In this document: positions 27,398 through 35,851 of the stretch, one piece after another
Numbering within the stretch: position 1 is the first letter of the stretch
How the letters are laid out: each line of letters opens with the position of its first letter
Assembly: GCA_965242785.1 (NCBI GenBank)
Contig: CBDETA010000003.1
Span: 434,001-498,000 of the forward strand
DNA from: Maricaulis sp965242785
GTDB taxonomy: Bacteria > Pseudomonadota > Alphaproteobacteria > Caulobacterales > Maricaulaceae
Length of the DNA: 64,000 bases
Direction of reading: 5' to 3'
The notes under the pieces: model-generated
What the model saw: the letters and a program-made list of their open reading frames with translations, nothing else
Databases searched by the model: none
Told to the model about the DNA's origin: nothing
Program-made: the position numbers and the translations under genes

Positions 27398-28610
27398 AGC
27401 TGCGTAGCAGGCGTTCAACCTGGTTCGGCGTTGCGGTCAGCGTGGCTTCCGCGCTGGCCGTGATCCGGGCATAGGCCAGATCGGCCCCGTCCAGTTGGGC
27501 CGCGCTCAGATCGGCATCGCTCAGATCGCCAAAGCGCAGGCTGCAGCCGGAGAGATTGGCCGGCAGGACACGCCCGCCTGCCAGTTGCAGCGGGGTCAGA
27601 TTGGCGCCCGAAAAGTCCGCGTGCTGGGCCAGGCAGTCACTCAGATCCGCGCCACGCAGATCGGCGCCGCGAAAGCTGCAGCCCCGCAGGTCCGAACCCG
27701 TCAGCCGCGCGCCCTGCAGCTGGGCGCTGGAAAAATCCAGCCCGGAAAGGTCTGATCCCAGTGCCCGCAGGGCCGTCAGCGAAGCCTTGGCCTGCGAAGA
27801 GGCGGCCGTCATGTCCAGCCCCGACAGATCGGTCTGGGTGGTCAGGGGCTTGCGGCCCTCCACGATGGCGGCGTGCGATTGCAGGAGGTCATCCGGATTG
27901 CGATCCGGCTGCCGGGTCTGCGGCGGGCTCCGGCGTTCGGGATCCGGGCCGGTCTGCATATCCTTCTGGCTGGCCTGGTCCAGTCGGGCACGGTCGGTCT
28001 CGGTACCCCGCAGGTCCGCACCGTCCAGCACGGCACTGCCCAGATCCGTCCCGCCCAGGCGGGCGCCGCGCAGGCTGGCTCCGGCAAGGTCTGCCCGGTT
28101 GAGACGCGCCTGGTGCAGGTCACAGTCTTCCAGCCGGGCGCCCGACGCGGTCGCGCCCGACAGACGTGAGTTCCGCAGACAGGCACCGGACAGATCGGCC
28201 CCGGTCAGCCGGGTTTCGCGCAGGCGGGCCGGCTGGCCCGGAATGATCTCGGTAAACTCGCGAAAATCCGCGCCGGTGCACTGCGCCGCGATGAAGCGCG
28301 CACCCTCGGCCTGGGCGCCGCGCAGATCGGCGCCGTCCAGCCGCGCTCCGACCAGGCTGGCCTTGTTCAGAACCGCGCCGGCCAGCATCGCACCGCGCAG
28401 GTCGGCCCGGTCGAGCTTGGCCCCGCTCAACTCGGCGCCGTGCAGATCCGCATCCCGCAGATCACGGCCCGACAGGTCCAGCCCGCTCAGACGGGCCCCG
28501 GCCAGCACCGCGCGCGCACCGGATTGACCGGCCAGAAAGCGCGCATGGCCGTCGCACACCTTGTCCAGCGCGGCTTGGGTCCAGACCTGTTCGGTTTGTG
28601 CGTTCACCAT
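27396..28610 (-). CDS. Pentapeptide-repeat protein with two repeat blocks
   Basis: A 404-residue protein made of two quadrilateral beta-helix blocks of A(D/N)LxG-type pentapeptides, about residues 33-213 and 259-383, separated by a polar linker (about 214-258) rich in Pro, Arg and Gln. Examples are LSGLDLSGRDLRDADLHGAE in the first block and LRGADLRGADLSDC in the second. A short alpha-helical head (MVNAQTEQVWTQAALDKV) precedes it; there is no signal peptide or membrane segment. ATG at 28610 follows AAGG. Roles of such proteins range from DNA mimics protecting gyrase to effector and scaffold proteins; this one has no gyrase-mimic features that can be judged by eye. Confidence 0.85.
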   Translation of the reverse strand: MVNAQTEQVWTQAALDKVCDGHARFLAGQSGARAVLAGARLSGLDLSGRDLRDADLHGAELSGAKLDRADLRGAMLAGAVLNKASLVGARLDGADLRGAQAEGARFIAAQCTGADFREFTEIIPGQPARLRETRLTGADLSGACLRNSRLSGATASGARLEDCDLHQARLNRADLAGASLRGARLGGTDLGSAVLDGADLRGTETDRARLDQASQKDMQTGPDPERRSPPQTRQPDRNPDDLLQSHAAIVEGRKPLTTQTDLSGLDMTAASSQAKASLTALRALGSDLSGLDFSSAQLQGARLTGSDLRGCSFRGADLRGADLSDCLAQHADFSGANLTPLQLAGGRVLPANLSGCSLRFGDLSDADLSAAQLDGADLAYARITASAEATLTATPNQVERLLRS

Positions 28611-28753
28611 CACTGCCTTGGCGGGGGAGAAGAGTTCCTGCGATACCCGCGCCCGTCTATTCAGACAAGCGGTCGGGCCGCCCATGGACTGAATAATTGA
28701 TCCCGACGGTCGTTCATAATTCTGTTCATGTCGGGTTCAGCGCCTGGTGCGTA

Positions 28754-28870
28754 GGGTCAATCTCGAGATCGGCGAACACCCTGTAGTCCCTCGCTCGTTG
28801 GCCGATCTCGGTATCGATAAAGATGACCCCGAAACGCCGGTTGCCCCCAACAACCGGCGTTTCATTTTTT
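28754..28870 (+). ncRNA. Candidate structured RNA ending in an intrinsic terminator
   Basis: GGGTCA (28754-28759) pairs with TGACCC (28824-28829) and CGAGATCGGC (28764-28773) with GCCGATCTCG (28801-28810), a 16-pair interrupted stem with an asymmetric internal loop. Directly after it comes a 12-pair hairpin AAACGCCGGTTG/CAACCGGCGTTT followed by CATTTTTT. No protein gene fits upstream, so the terminator must end either a small RNA or a leader of the 83-residue gene at 28966. Promoter not clearly visible. No match to a known RNA family was recognised. Confidence 0.5.
28832..28870 (+). terminator. Strong rho-independent terminator
   Basis: A perfect 12-base-pair stem (28832-28843 with 28851-28862), loop of seven (CCCCCAA), then ATTTTTT. 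It lies 96 bases upstream of the next start codon and behind the structured region just described. Confidence 0.8.
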
Positions 28871-28931
28871 GGGCCCGGTCGATGAATTTCAGGGGGGTGA
28901 CAGGTTTTGTCCTGGGCGGCTGTCAGATTGA

Positions 28932-28962
28932 TCTCCATCGAAGACACGAACTGATGGAGAGC
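28932..28962 (+). promoter_or_regulatory. Hairpin masking the ribosome site of the next gene
   Basis: TCTCCATC (28932-28939) pairs perfectly with GATGGAGA (28953-28960). The second arm includes most of GGAGAG (28957-28962), the Shine-Dalgarno site of the gene starting at 28966. A further small stem, TGACAG/CTGTCA, lies at 28898-28925. Together they suggest control of translation. Confidence 0.5.
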
Positions 28963-28965
28963 CCG

Positions 28966-29217
28966 ATGGCCATCGCGATCAATGCCTATGTCGAAGGTGC
29001 CGGCGGCGCGCTGCGCAACATGGTCCCGCACCGTTTCCGTGACGGCTTCTACCGCATGCAGCGCCCCGGCGACACGATCGATTGCCTGCACGTGGAAGAC
29101 CTGCGCTCGGTGTGCCGCTATCTCACCAAGGGATACCAGCTGGCCATGAGCTCGGCCGATGGCCACTCCATGCCGTCCTGGATGAATGCCGACACGGTCC
29201 GGATCGGCGTGCGCTGA
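28966..29217 (+). CDS. Orphan 83-residue protein
   Basis: ATG at 28966 lies 3-8 bases after GGAGAG, so it is preferred over ATG at 28954. The product has 83 residues, no signal peptide or membrane segment, and two His/Cys-containing stretches (DTIDCLHVEDLRSVCRYL). It seems a small folded helix-beta domain. No family recognised. Its coding looks like that of its neighbours. The structured leader upstream implies regulated expression. Confidence 0.6.
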   Translation: MAIAINAYVEGAGGALRNMVPHRFRDGFYRMQRPGDTIDCLHVEDLRSVCRYLTKGYQLAMSSADGHSMPSWMNADTVRIGVR

Positions 29218-29226
29218 TCCGGGGCC

Positions 29227-30219
29227 TCAGGGCAGGCCGGGAAAGTCGCTGCGCCGGTGATCCTTCACCATCTCCGCCAGCGCGGCCGGCACCAGCACCT
29301 CCACCTGGTCACCCCAGGCATAGAGATGCCAGCACATCTCCAGCAGACCGGACGCCCTGAAACGGACCACCAGTGAGCCGTCCTCCAGCGTCTCGCTCTC
29401 CTGCAGCGGATGAAAGCGGAAGCGGGCCGCGTGCGGGGCGGCTTCGGGTGTGAATTTCCATACCACTTCGCCATATTCCGCCTCGCTCTGGAACACGCCG
29501 AAGGAGCGGTTGGAATAGGCTTCCAGATCGAAATCCTCGTCGCGTGCGAACCAGTCCTGCGTCACCGTGGCGTCCAGGATGTCCTCGACGCGATAATGCC
29601 GCATCACGCCGTCATCACGCTTGCGGTCACGGCCGACCAGATAGCGGCGCGCGCCCAGCAACAGGCCATAGGGCTCGACCCAGCGTTCCGTGGCATCCCG
29701 GTCCAGGCGTGAGCGGTAAACGATGCGCAGCACGAAGGGCCCTTTCAGCGCCTCGGCAATCGCCCCGTCAATGCCCGGATCGGAGACCGGTTGCGGACCC
29801 GGCCGCGCCGCATGGCCCATCGCTTCCAGCAGCGCTTCCTCGTCAGCCTCCAGACCGGGCCGGCGCTTGTCCGGCAACAGCATGTTGATCGTCTGGCGCA
29901 GTGAACGCAGCTGAGCGGCCTCCTGGCTCAGGCCCTGACGGTCCAGCGTGGTGGACGCCAGCTCCAGCGCCGCCACTTCTTCCGCCGTCGGCGCGAAGAA
30001 TTCCGCCACCTTGCGCCGTGGCACCCGCCAGCGCTTGTGCCCCAAGGCGTCGACATAGTCCTCAGTATCGGGAAACACGCGGGCCAGGGCATCGGTCATG
30101 CGCTGCGCACTGCGACGCACGCAGCCGAATTCCTGCTCGATTTCGGACAGCGACACTCCGGCATAGCCCGACGCCATGCGCGCCAGTTGCAGCAATTCCA
30201 CTGCCTTGTAGAACGACAT
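29227..30219 (-). CDS. WYL-domain transcriptional regulator (HTH, WYL, WCX)
   Basis: A 330-residue DeoR-type regulator. The N-terminal winged helix (residues 1-70) has SLSEIEQEFGCVRRSAQRMTD; the WYL domain (about 155-235) has VEPYGLLLGARRYLVGRD and HYRVEDILDATVT; the C-terminal WCX part ends with LLEMCWHLYAWGDQVEVLVP. WYL domains sense ligands, often nucleic-acid fragments or nucleotides. ATG at 30219 follows AGGA. Divergent from yihY, which it may regulate; WYL proteins are also common guards of mobile or defence loci, but none is seen here. Confidence 0.88.
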   Translation of the reverse strand: MSFYKAVELLQLARMASGYAGVSLSEIEQEFGCVRRSAQRMTDALARVFPDTEDYVDALGHKRWRVPRRKVAEFFAPTAEEVAALELASTTLDRQGLSQEAAQLRSLRQTINMLLPDKRRPGLEADEEALLEAMGHAARPGPQPVSDPGIDGAIAEALKGPFVLRIVYRSRLDRDATERWVEPYGLLLGARRYLVGRDRKRDDGVMRHYRVEDILDATVTQDWFARDEDFDLEAYSNRSFGVFQSEAEYGEVVWKFTPEAAPHAARFRFHPLQESETLEDGSLVVRFRASGLLEMCWHLYAWGDQVEVLVPAALAEMVKDHRRSDFPGLP

Positions 30220-30300
30220 CCGGTTATCCTGTCAGTGCCAGTCTTGCGGGCAGGGTGTCCCGATTCCGGCAAATGAGGGCAGGGGGCCCGCACAAAGCGC

Positions 30301-31200
30301 ATGACCGAAAAAGAACCGCAACCGCGTCAGCGTCATCCTGTCATCGCCTTCGCCTCGATCATGGTGGCGGCGGTCAGCCGGTCGATGGCGCGTGATGTGA
30401 TGCTGTTTGCCGGCGGGGCCTCCTTCTTCGGCATGCTGGCCCTGTTTCCTGCGCTGGCCATGGGCATGTCGATCTACGGCATGGTCAACTCGATCGAGGA
30501 TGCCGAGGCGCAGATCGCACGTTTTGCCGAAATCATGCCGCCGGGCGCCCAGGACTTCTTCCTCACGCAGATGGGGCGCCTCGCCGATGCACCGATCTCC
30601 GCCCTGACCCTGAACGGCGCCATCGCCCTGGCGATTGCCCTCTTTGCTGCGTCGCGGGGCGTGAAGGCGGTCATTGCCGGACTGAATCATCTCGCCGAGG
30701 ACCAGGACATTCGCAATGTCATCCACTTCAACATCCTGGCCATGGGCTCGGTCCTGGTGGGCGGCGCGCTGCTGACGGCCGCCAATCTGGCGGTGCTGGC
30801 CGTGCCGGTTGTGCTGCGCCAGGCCTTCGAATTCCTGGGCCTGGAACCTCTGGACCTGGGTGGTCTGATCAATGAGTGGACGGCCGCGGCGGCCTTCATG
30901 TTCATCGCCCTGGAACTCCTCTACCGCATGACCATGCGGCGCCGTTCCGAAGCCGTCAGCTGGCGCGCCTCCACCTTTGCCGCGCTGGTGGCCACGCTGT
31001 TGTGGCTGGGTTTGTCCAAGGGGTTCTCGCTCTATGTCTCCAGCGTGATCGACTTCTCGGTCTATGGCTCACTGGGGGCCCTTGTGGTGTTCCTGCTGTG
31101 GATTTATTGGTCCGCCTATGCGGTGTTCTTCGGCGGCGCTCTGGCCATTGAGGTCGATGCCCGGCGCCGGGCCGAGACAGCCGATGAGACACCCGGCTAG
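30301..31200 (+). CDS. YihY/BrkB family inner-membrane protein
   Basis: A 299-residue polytopic protein with about six membrane segments. Family marks: LFAGGASFFGMLALFPALA near residue 37, RGVKAVIAGLN near 120 and the C-terminal VYGSLGALVVFLLWIYWSAYAVFFGG. Despite the old name RNase BN/BrkB, members are thought to be transporters or envelope proteins of unknown role. Divergent from the WYL regulator with 81 bases between starts. Confidence 0.9.
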   Translation: MTEKEPQPRQRHPVIAFASIMVAAVSRSMARDVMLFAGGASFFGMLALFPALAMGMSIYGMVNSIEDAEAQIARFAEIMPPGAQDFFLTQMGRLADAPISALTLNGAIALAIALFAASRGVKAVIAGLNHLAEDQDIRNVIHFNILAMGSVLVGGALLTAANLAVLAVPVVLRQAFEFLGLEPLDLGGLINEWTAAAAFMFIALELLYRMTMRRRSEAVSWRASTFAALVATLLWLGLSKGFSLYVSSVIDFSVYGSLGALVVFLLWIYWSAYAVFFGGALAIEVDARRRAETADETPG

Positions 31201-31262
31201 CTTTTCACGGCGGCCGCGATATAAAACATGAACCGAATATCAACTTTGACGCAGGGGTCTGC

Positions 31263-31967
31263 ATGAAAAAGGTATATCCAGACGCCAAGGCCGCGCTTGA
31301 TGGCCTGGTGTTCGACGGGATGACGATCATGGCCGGCGGGTTCGGCCTGTGCGGGATTCCGGAAAACTCGATTGCAGCGCTGCACGCCTCGGGCGTGAAG
31401 GACATCACCGTGATTTCCAACAATTGCGGCGTGGACGGTTTCGGTCTGGGCGTTCTGCTGGATGCCCGCCAGATCAAGAAAATGGTCTCCTCCTATGTGG
31501 GTGAGAACAAGGAGTTCGAGCGCCAATACCTCTCCGGCGAGCTGGAGCTGGAATTCAACCCGCAGGGCACGCTGGCCGAGCGCATCCGCGCCGGTGGCGC
31601 CGGCATTCCCGGCTTCTTCACCAAGACCGGTGTCGGCACGCTGATCGCCGAGGGCAAGGAACACCGCGAGTTCAATGGCGAGACCTACATCATGGAAACC
31701 GGACTCACCGCCGATCTCTCCATCGTGAAGGCCTGGAAGGCCGACCCGCAGGGCAATCTTGTCTTCCGCAAGACCGCCCGCAATTTCAACCCGATGATGG
31801 CGACGGCCGGCAAGGTCACCGTGGCCGAGGTGGAAGAGATCGTCGAACTGGGCGAGCTGGATCCCGATGAAATCCACACGCCCGGAATCTTCGTGCAGCG
31901 CCTGTTCAAGGGCACGTTTGAAAAGCGCATCGAACAGCGCACCGTCCGTGAAAGGGAGAGTGCATAA
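31263..31967 (+). CDS. scoA: Succinyl-CoA:3-ketoacid CoA-transferase subunit A
   Basis: A 234-residue subunit of family I CoA-transferase. It has the glycine-rich CoA-binding stretch MTIMAGGFGLCGIPENSI, the SNNCGVDGFGLG loop and the QGTLAERIRAGGAGIPGF motif. With the next gene it moves CoA between succinyl-CoA and acetoacetate in ketone-body use, which also fits turnover of polyhydroxybutyrate made by the phaC product. AGGGG precedes ATG 31263. The stop overlaps the subunit B start by one base (TAATG). Confidence 0.95.
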   Translation: MKKVYPDAKAALDGLVFDGMTIMAGGFGLCGIPENSIAALHASGVKDITVISNNCGVDGFGLGVLLDARQIKKMVSSYVGENKEFERQYLSGELELEFNPQGTLAERIRAGGAGIPGFFTKTGVGTLIAEGKEHREFNGETYIMETGLTADLSIVKAWKADPQGNLVFRKTARNFNPMMATAGKVTVAEVEEIVELGELDPDEIHTPGIFVQRLFKGTFEKRIEQRTVRERESA

Positions 31968-32626
31968 TGGCCTGGACCCGCGATGAAATGGCAGCCCGCG
32001 CTGCCAAGGAACTCGAAGACGGCTTCTATGTGAACCTGGGCATCGGCATCCCGACCCTGGTCGCCAACCACATCCCGGACGGGATCGACGTTACCCTGCA
32101 GTCGGAAAACGGCATGCTGGGCATGGGGCCGTTCCCCTTTGAAGACGAGGTCGATCCCGACCTCATCAATGCCGGCAAGCAGACCATCACCGAACTGCGC
32201 CGCACCTCCTATTTCTCCTCGGCCGACAGTTTCGCCATGATCCGCGGCGGCCATATCGACCTGTCGATCCTGGGCGCCATGGAAGTCTCCGAAACCGGCG
32301 ACATCGCCAACTGGATGATCCCGGGCAAGCTGGTGAAGGGCATGGGCGGTGCCATGGACCTGGTCGCCGGCGTCAAGCGCGTCGTCGTGATCATGGACCA
32401 CGCCAACAAGGCCGGTGAGCCCAAGCTTCTCAAGGAGTGCTCGCTGCCGCTGACCGGCAAGGCCTGTGTCGACCGCATCATCACCACGCTGGGCGTGTTC
32501 GACGTGAAGGGCGACCATCTGGAACTGATCGAACTGGCCCCGGGCGCCACGCTTGACCTCGTCGCCGAGCAGACCGAGGCCAAGTACACTGTGGCCGATA
32601 GTCTGGTCGAACACGAAGCGGCCTAG
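31967..32626 (+). CDS. scoB: Succinyl-CoA:3-ketoacid CoA-transferase subunit B
   Basis: A 219-residue subunit. The catalytic Glu is in LQSENGMLGMGPFP (family motif SENG). Other marks are VNLGIGIPTLVANHIP, SADSFAMIRGGHIDLSILGAMEV and GAMDLVAGVKRVVVIMDH. ATG at 31967 overlaps the stop of scoA. A strong terminator follows. Confidence 0.95.
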   Translation: MAWTRDEMAARAAKELEDGFYVNLGIGIPTLVANHIPDGIDVTLQSENGMLGMGPFPFEDEVDPDLINAGKQTITELRRTSYFSSADSFAMIRGGHIDLSILGAMEVSETGDIANWMIPGKLVKGMGGAMDLVAGVKRVVVIMDHANKAGEPKLLKECSLPLTGKACVDRIITTLGVFDVKGDHLELIELAPGATLDLVAEQTEAKYTVADSLVEHEAA

Positions 32627-32673
32627 ACCTTTCGTCTGTCGAAAAAGTAATCAGTCCCAACTTACTGAAATGC

Positions 32674-32706
32674 AAGGCGGCTCACTCAAGTGTGAGCCGC
32701 CTTTAC
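32674..32706 (+). terminator. Rho-independent terminator after scoB
   Basis: AAGGCGGCTCAC (32674-32685) pairs perfectly with GTGAGCCGCCTT (32692-32703) around TCAAGT, with a short T-containing tail. It separates the CoA-transferase operon from the RND operon. Confidence 0.8.
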
Positions 32707-32763
32707 ATTGTTTAATTCTACCCGCCGACCCGGGTGGTAAGAGAGGCGTGCGAGGAGATTCCC

Positions 32764-35700
32764 ATGCCTTTGACCCGGTTGTCCCTGAACAATCCTGCTG
32801 CCGTCATGGTGGCTGTTGCATTGATCGTGCTGATGGGCGTGGTCGCCTTCACGCGCCTGCCGATCCAGCTCTTCCCGGACACCGAACGGCCGCAGGTCAA
32901 TATCGCCACCTTCTGGCGCTCGGCCTCGCCGCTGGAAATGGAATCGGAAATCGTCGAACCGCAGGAGCAATTGCTCGCCGGCCTGCCCGGGCTCGAGGAA
33001 ATGCGGGTCTTTGTCGGTGAGGGCAATGCCTTCATCAACCTGACCTTCGCCCTTGAAACCGACATGACGCAGACGGCGATCGAGATTTCCAACCGCCTGT
33101 CCCAATTGCCGCCGCTGCCGCGCGATGCCGTCGGTCCGAATATCGGTGGTTTTGGCGGCGATGCGCAGCAGAGCCTGATCTGGTTCTTCGTCCAGGCCCT
33201 GCCGGGCAATCCCGACGAGATCCACGACTATTCGGCCTTCATCGAGGACACGGTGATCCCGCGTCTGGAAGCCATTCCCGGTGTCGCTTCGGTCAATATC
33301 GGCTGGGGCCAGCGGCCCGAGGAACTCCAGATCACGGTCGACCCCTACCGCGCCGCCGCGCTGGGCGTGACCCTGCCGCAGATTTCTGCCGCCATCACCA
33401 ACAATCAGGACGTCTCCGGCGGCAATGCCGAGATCGGCCGCCGCTCATACCAGATGCGTTTCGAGGGCGAGTTCGAGCCGACCGAGATGGGCGATCTGAT
33501 CATCGTCTGGCGCAATGGCACACCGGTGCGTCTCTCCGACGTCGCCACGGTGGAAGTCACCTATGGCGAGCGCAACAATTTCACCTACCAGAATGGCAAT
33601 CCGGCCATGGGCATCGAGGTACGCCGTCAGCAGGGCGCCAATGTCCTCGCCGCCCTGGATGCCGTGAAGGCCGAAGTCGCGGTGATCAACGAGACCCTGC
33701 TGGCCGACCGGCAGCTGGTGATGGCGCCGTCGTTCGACGCCTCGGTCTTCATCATGCGCGCCATCGACCTTCTGCGCACCAATCTGGTGCTCGGCGTGAT
33801 CCTGGCGATCTTCGGTCTCTGGCTCTTCCTGCGCCGGGCCCGGGCGACGCTGATCATCTCGCTCGCCATTCCGGTCTCGCTGCTCTCCACCCTGATCGTG
33901 CTCTTCCTGCTGGGCCGCTCGCTCAACGTGATCTCGCTGGCCGGGCTCGCCTTCGCGACGGGCATGGTGATGGATGCGGCGATCATCGTGCTGGAGAACA
34001 TCATCCGCCGTCGCGAGATGGGCGAGGATGCCGATACCGCCTCCGACAAGGGTGCCGGCCAGGTCTGGGGCGCGCTCTTGGCCTCGACCACCACCACCGT
34101 CGCCATCTTCCTGCCGATCATCTTCACCCGTAATGCCGAGGGCCAGATCTTCGCCGACCTGGCCGTCACCATCGCTGTCGGCGTGGCGGTCTCCATGGTC
34201 GTGGCCGTCACCATCCTGCCGGTGGTGACGAAATACTGGGTGCGTGACCGCAAGGTGCAGACCCGCCAGGTCCTCCTGGGCAAGGTCGCCGATTTCGTCA
34301 TGATGATCTCGGACTCGCCGCGTCGCCGGCTGGGCGTGGCCGCCATCCTGATCTCCATCCCGCTGGCCCTGACCTGGTTCATGCGCCCGGCGATGGACTA
34401 TCTGCCGCCGGTCAAGCGCGACGCCGTCGACGCCTTCATGATGTTCCCGCCGGGCTCCAATCTCGACTGGGTCGAGGAAGAGGTCGCCGCCACCATCATC
34501 GAGCGCCTGGCGCCCTACATGTCCGGCGAACAGGAACCGGCCCTGCGCAATTACTATTTCGGCACCTTCCCGGGCGGGTCCGGCGCCACGATCGGCGTGC
34601 GCGTGCTCGACCAGTCCCGTGTCGGCGAGCTGGAGCGCATCGTCCGCGAGGAAATCATCACCGGCATTCCCGATGTCTTCGGCTTTGCCCAGCAGGGTGA
34701 TCTCTTCGGCGGTTTCGCCCAGGGCGGCAATATCCAGGTCAATGTCCAGTCGGCCAATGCCGAAGCCCGTGCCCGCGCGGTCCAGACCGGTCTCGCCATG
34801 CTGCGCGAGCGCTTCCCGGGCGTGAACATCAATGCCAATCCGCCGCCCCAGGCGACCCAGCCGCGCCTCACCCTGGTGCCGGATGACCGGCGCATCCAGG
34901 AAGCCGGCTGGGCCCGGCGCAATGTCGCCGGCATGATGGCGATGCTGGGCGATGGCGCCTTCATCGGCGAGTATTTCGACGGCGACACGCGCATGAACAT
35001 GATCCTGCGCACGACCGGCTGGGACACGCCGGACGAGCTGGCCGGCATGCCCATTGCCACGCCCTCCGGCGCCATCGTGCCGCTGGGCGATCTGGTGGAG
35101 ATCCGCGAGGAAGTCGGGGCCGGGGCGATCCAGCGCCTCAACCGCCGCCGCACCGTCACCATCAATATCAACCAGCCCGAGGGCATCTCCCTCGAGGAAA
35201 TCCTCAATGTCGTGCAGGAAGAGGTCGAACCGGCCATGCGCGCCGAGCTGCCGGCCGATGGCTCGGTCACCTATGGCGGCAGTGCCGACAGCCTGAACCG
35301 GGCCATTTCCACCATGCTGATGAATATGGGCATGGCCATGGTGATCCTGTTCCTGATCCTGGCCGGCATGTTCCGTTCATTGCGCGACGCGCTTCTGGTC
35401 CTGGTCTCGATCCCGCTGGCCGGCGTGGGCGGAGTGGTGATGCTGCAAGTTCTCAACCTCTTCGTCTCCCAGCCGCTCGACCTGCTCACCATGATGGGCT
35501 TCATCATCCTCCTGGGCCTGGTCATCAACAATGCCATCCTGCTGGTCGACCAGACCCGCCAGGGCGAGCGGGAAGGGCTCAACCGCCGTGATGCGGTCGA
35601 CCAGGCCCTGCGCATGCGCCTGCGGCCGATCTTCATGTCGACCATGACCAGCCTCCTGGGCATGCTGCCCTTGCTTCTGGTGCCGGGCGTGGGCAGTGCC

Positions 35701-35847
35701 ATCTATCGCGGTCTCGCCGCAGCGATTGTCGGCGGCATGAGCGTCAGCCTGATCTTCACCCTGGTTCTCATTCCCTGCCTCCTGCGTCTCGGCGAAGCCC
35801 GTCAGGCCCGCCTGACCGCCCAGGCCCAGCCTGTCCCTGCCGAGTAG
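32764..35847 (+). CDS. RND-family efflux permease
   Basis: A 1027-residue, twelve-helix inner-membrane proton antiporter with two large periplasmic loops. The N-terminus LSLNNPAAVMVAVALIVLMG and VAFTRLPIQLFPDTERPQV is typical of HAE1/HME-type pumps. In TM4 the conserved DD pair is a single Asp: MVMDAAIIVLENI where AcrB has VDDAIVVVENV. TM10-12 show LTMMGFIILLGLVINNAILLVD and RPIFMSTMTSLLGMLPLLL. GAGGAG precedes ATG 32764. Drug, metal or lipid substrate cannot be told. The adaptor follows after 4 bases; no outer-membrane factor is present. Confidence 0.93.
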   Translation: MPLTRLSLNNPAAVMVAVALIVLMGVVAFTRLPIQLFPDTERPQVNIATFWRSASPLEMESEIVEPQEQLLAGLPGLEEMRVFVGEGNAFINLTFALETDMTQTAIEISNRLSQLPPLPRDAVGPNIGGFGGDAQQSLIWFFVQALPGNPDEIHDYSAFIEDTVIPRLEAIPGVASVNIGWGQRPEELQITVDPYRAAALGVTLPQISAAITNNQDVSGGNAEIGRRSYQMRFEGEFEPTEMGDLIIVWRNGTPVRLSDVATVEVTYGERNNFTYQNGNPAMGIEVRRQQGANVLAALDAVKAEVAVINETLLADRQLVMAPSFDASVFIMRAIDLLRTNLVLGVILAIFGLWLFLRRARATLIISLAIPVSLLSTLIVLFLLGRSLNVISLAGLAFATGMVMDAAIIVLENIIRRREMGEDADTASDKGAGQVWGALLASTTTTVAIFLPIIFTRNAEGQIFADLAVTIAVGVAVSMVVAVTILPVVTKYWVRDRKVQTRQVLLGKVADFVMMISDSPRRRLGVAAILISIPLALTWFMRPAMDYLPPVKRDAVDAFMMFPPGSNLDWVEEEVAATIIERLAPYMSGEQEPALRNYYFGTFPGGSGATIGVRVLDQSRVGELERIVREEIITGIPDVFGFAQQGDLFGGFAQGGNIQVNVQSANAEARARAVQTGLAMLRERFPGVNINANPPPQATQPRLTLVPDDRRIQEAGWARRNVAGMMAMLGDGAFIGEYFDGDTRMNMILRTTGWDTPDELAGMPIATPSGAIVPLGDLVEIREEVGAGAIQRLNRRRTVTININQPEGISLEEILNVVQEEVEPAMRAELPADGSVTYGGSADSLNRAISTMLMNMGMAMVILFLILAGMFRSLRDALLVLVSIPLAGVGGVVMLQVLNLFVSQPLDLLTMMGFIILLGLVINNAILLVDQTRQGEREGLNRRDAVDQALRMRLRPIFMSTMTSLLGMLPLLLVPGVGSAIYRGLAAAIVGGMSVSLIFTLVLIPCLLRLGEARQARLTAQAQPVPAE

Positions 35848-35851
35848 ATCC

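Noticed and set aside
28754..28870. 6S RNA or another known RNA family
   Set aside because: The stems are reminiscent of a long interrupted hairpin, but no consensus element could be recognised and the genomic context differs, so it is left unnamed.
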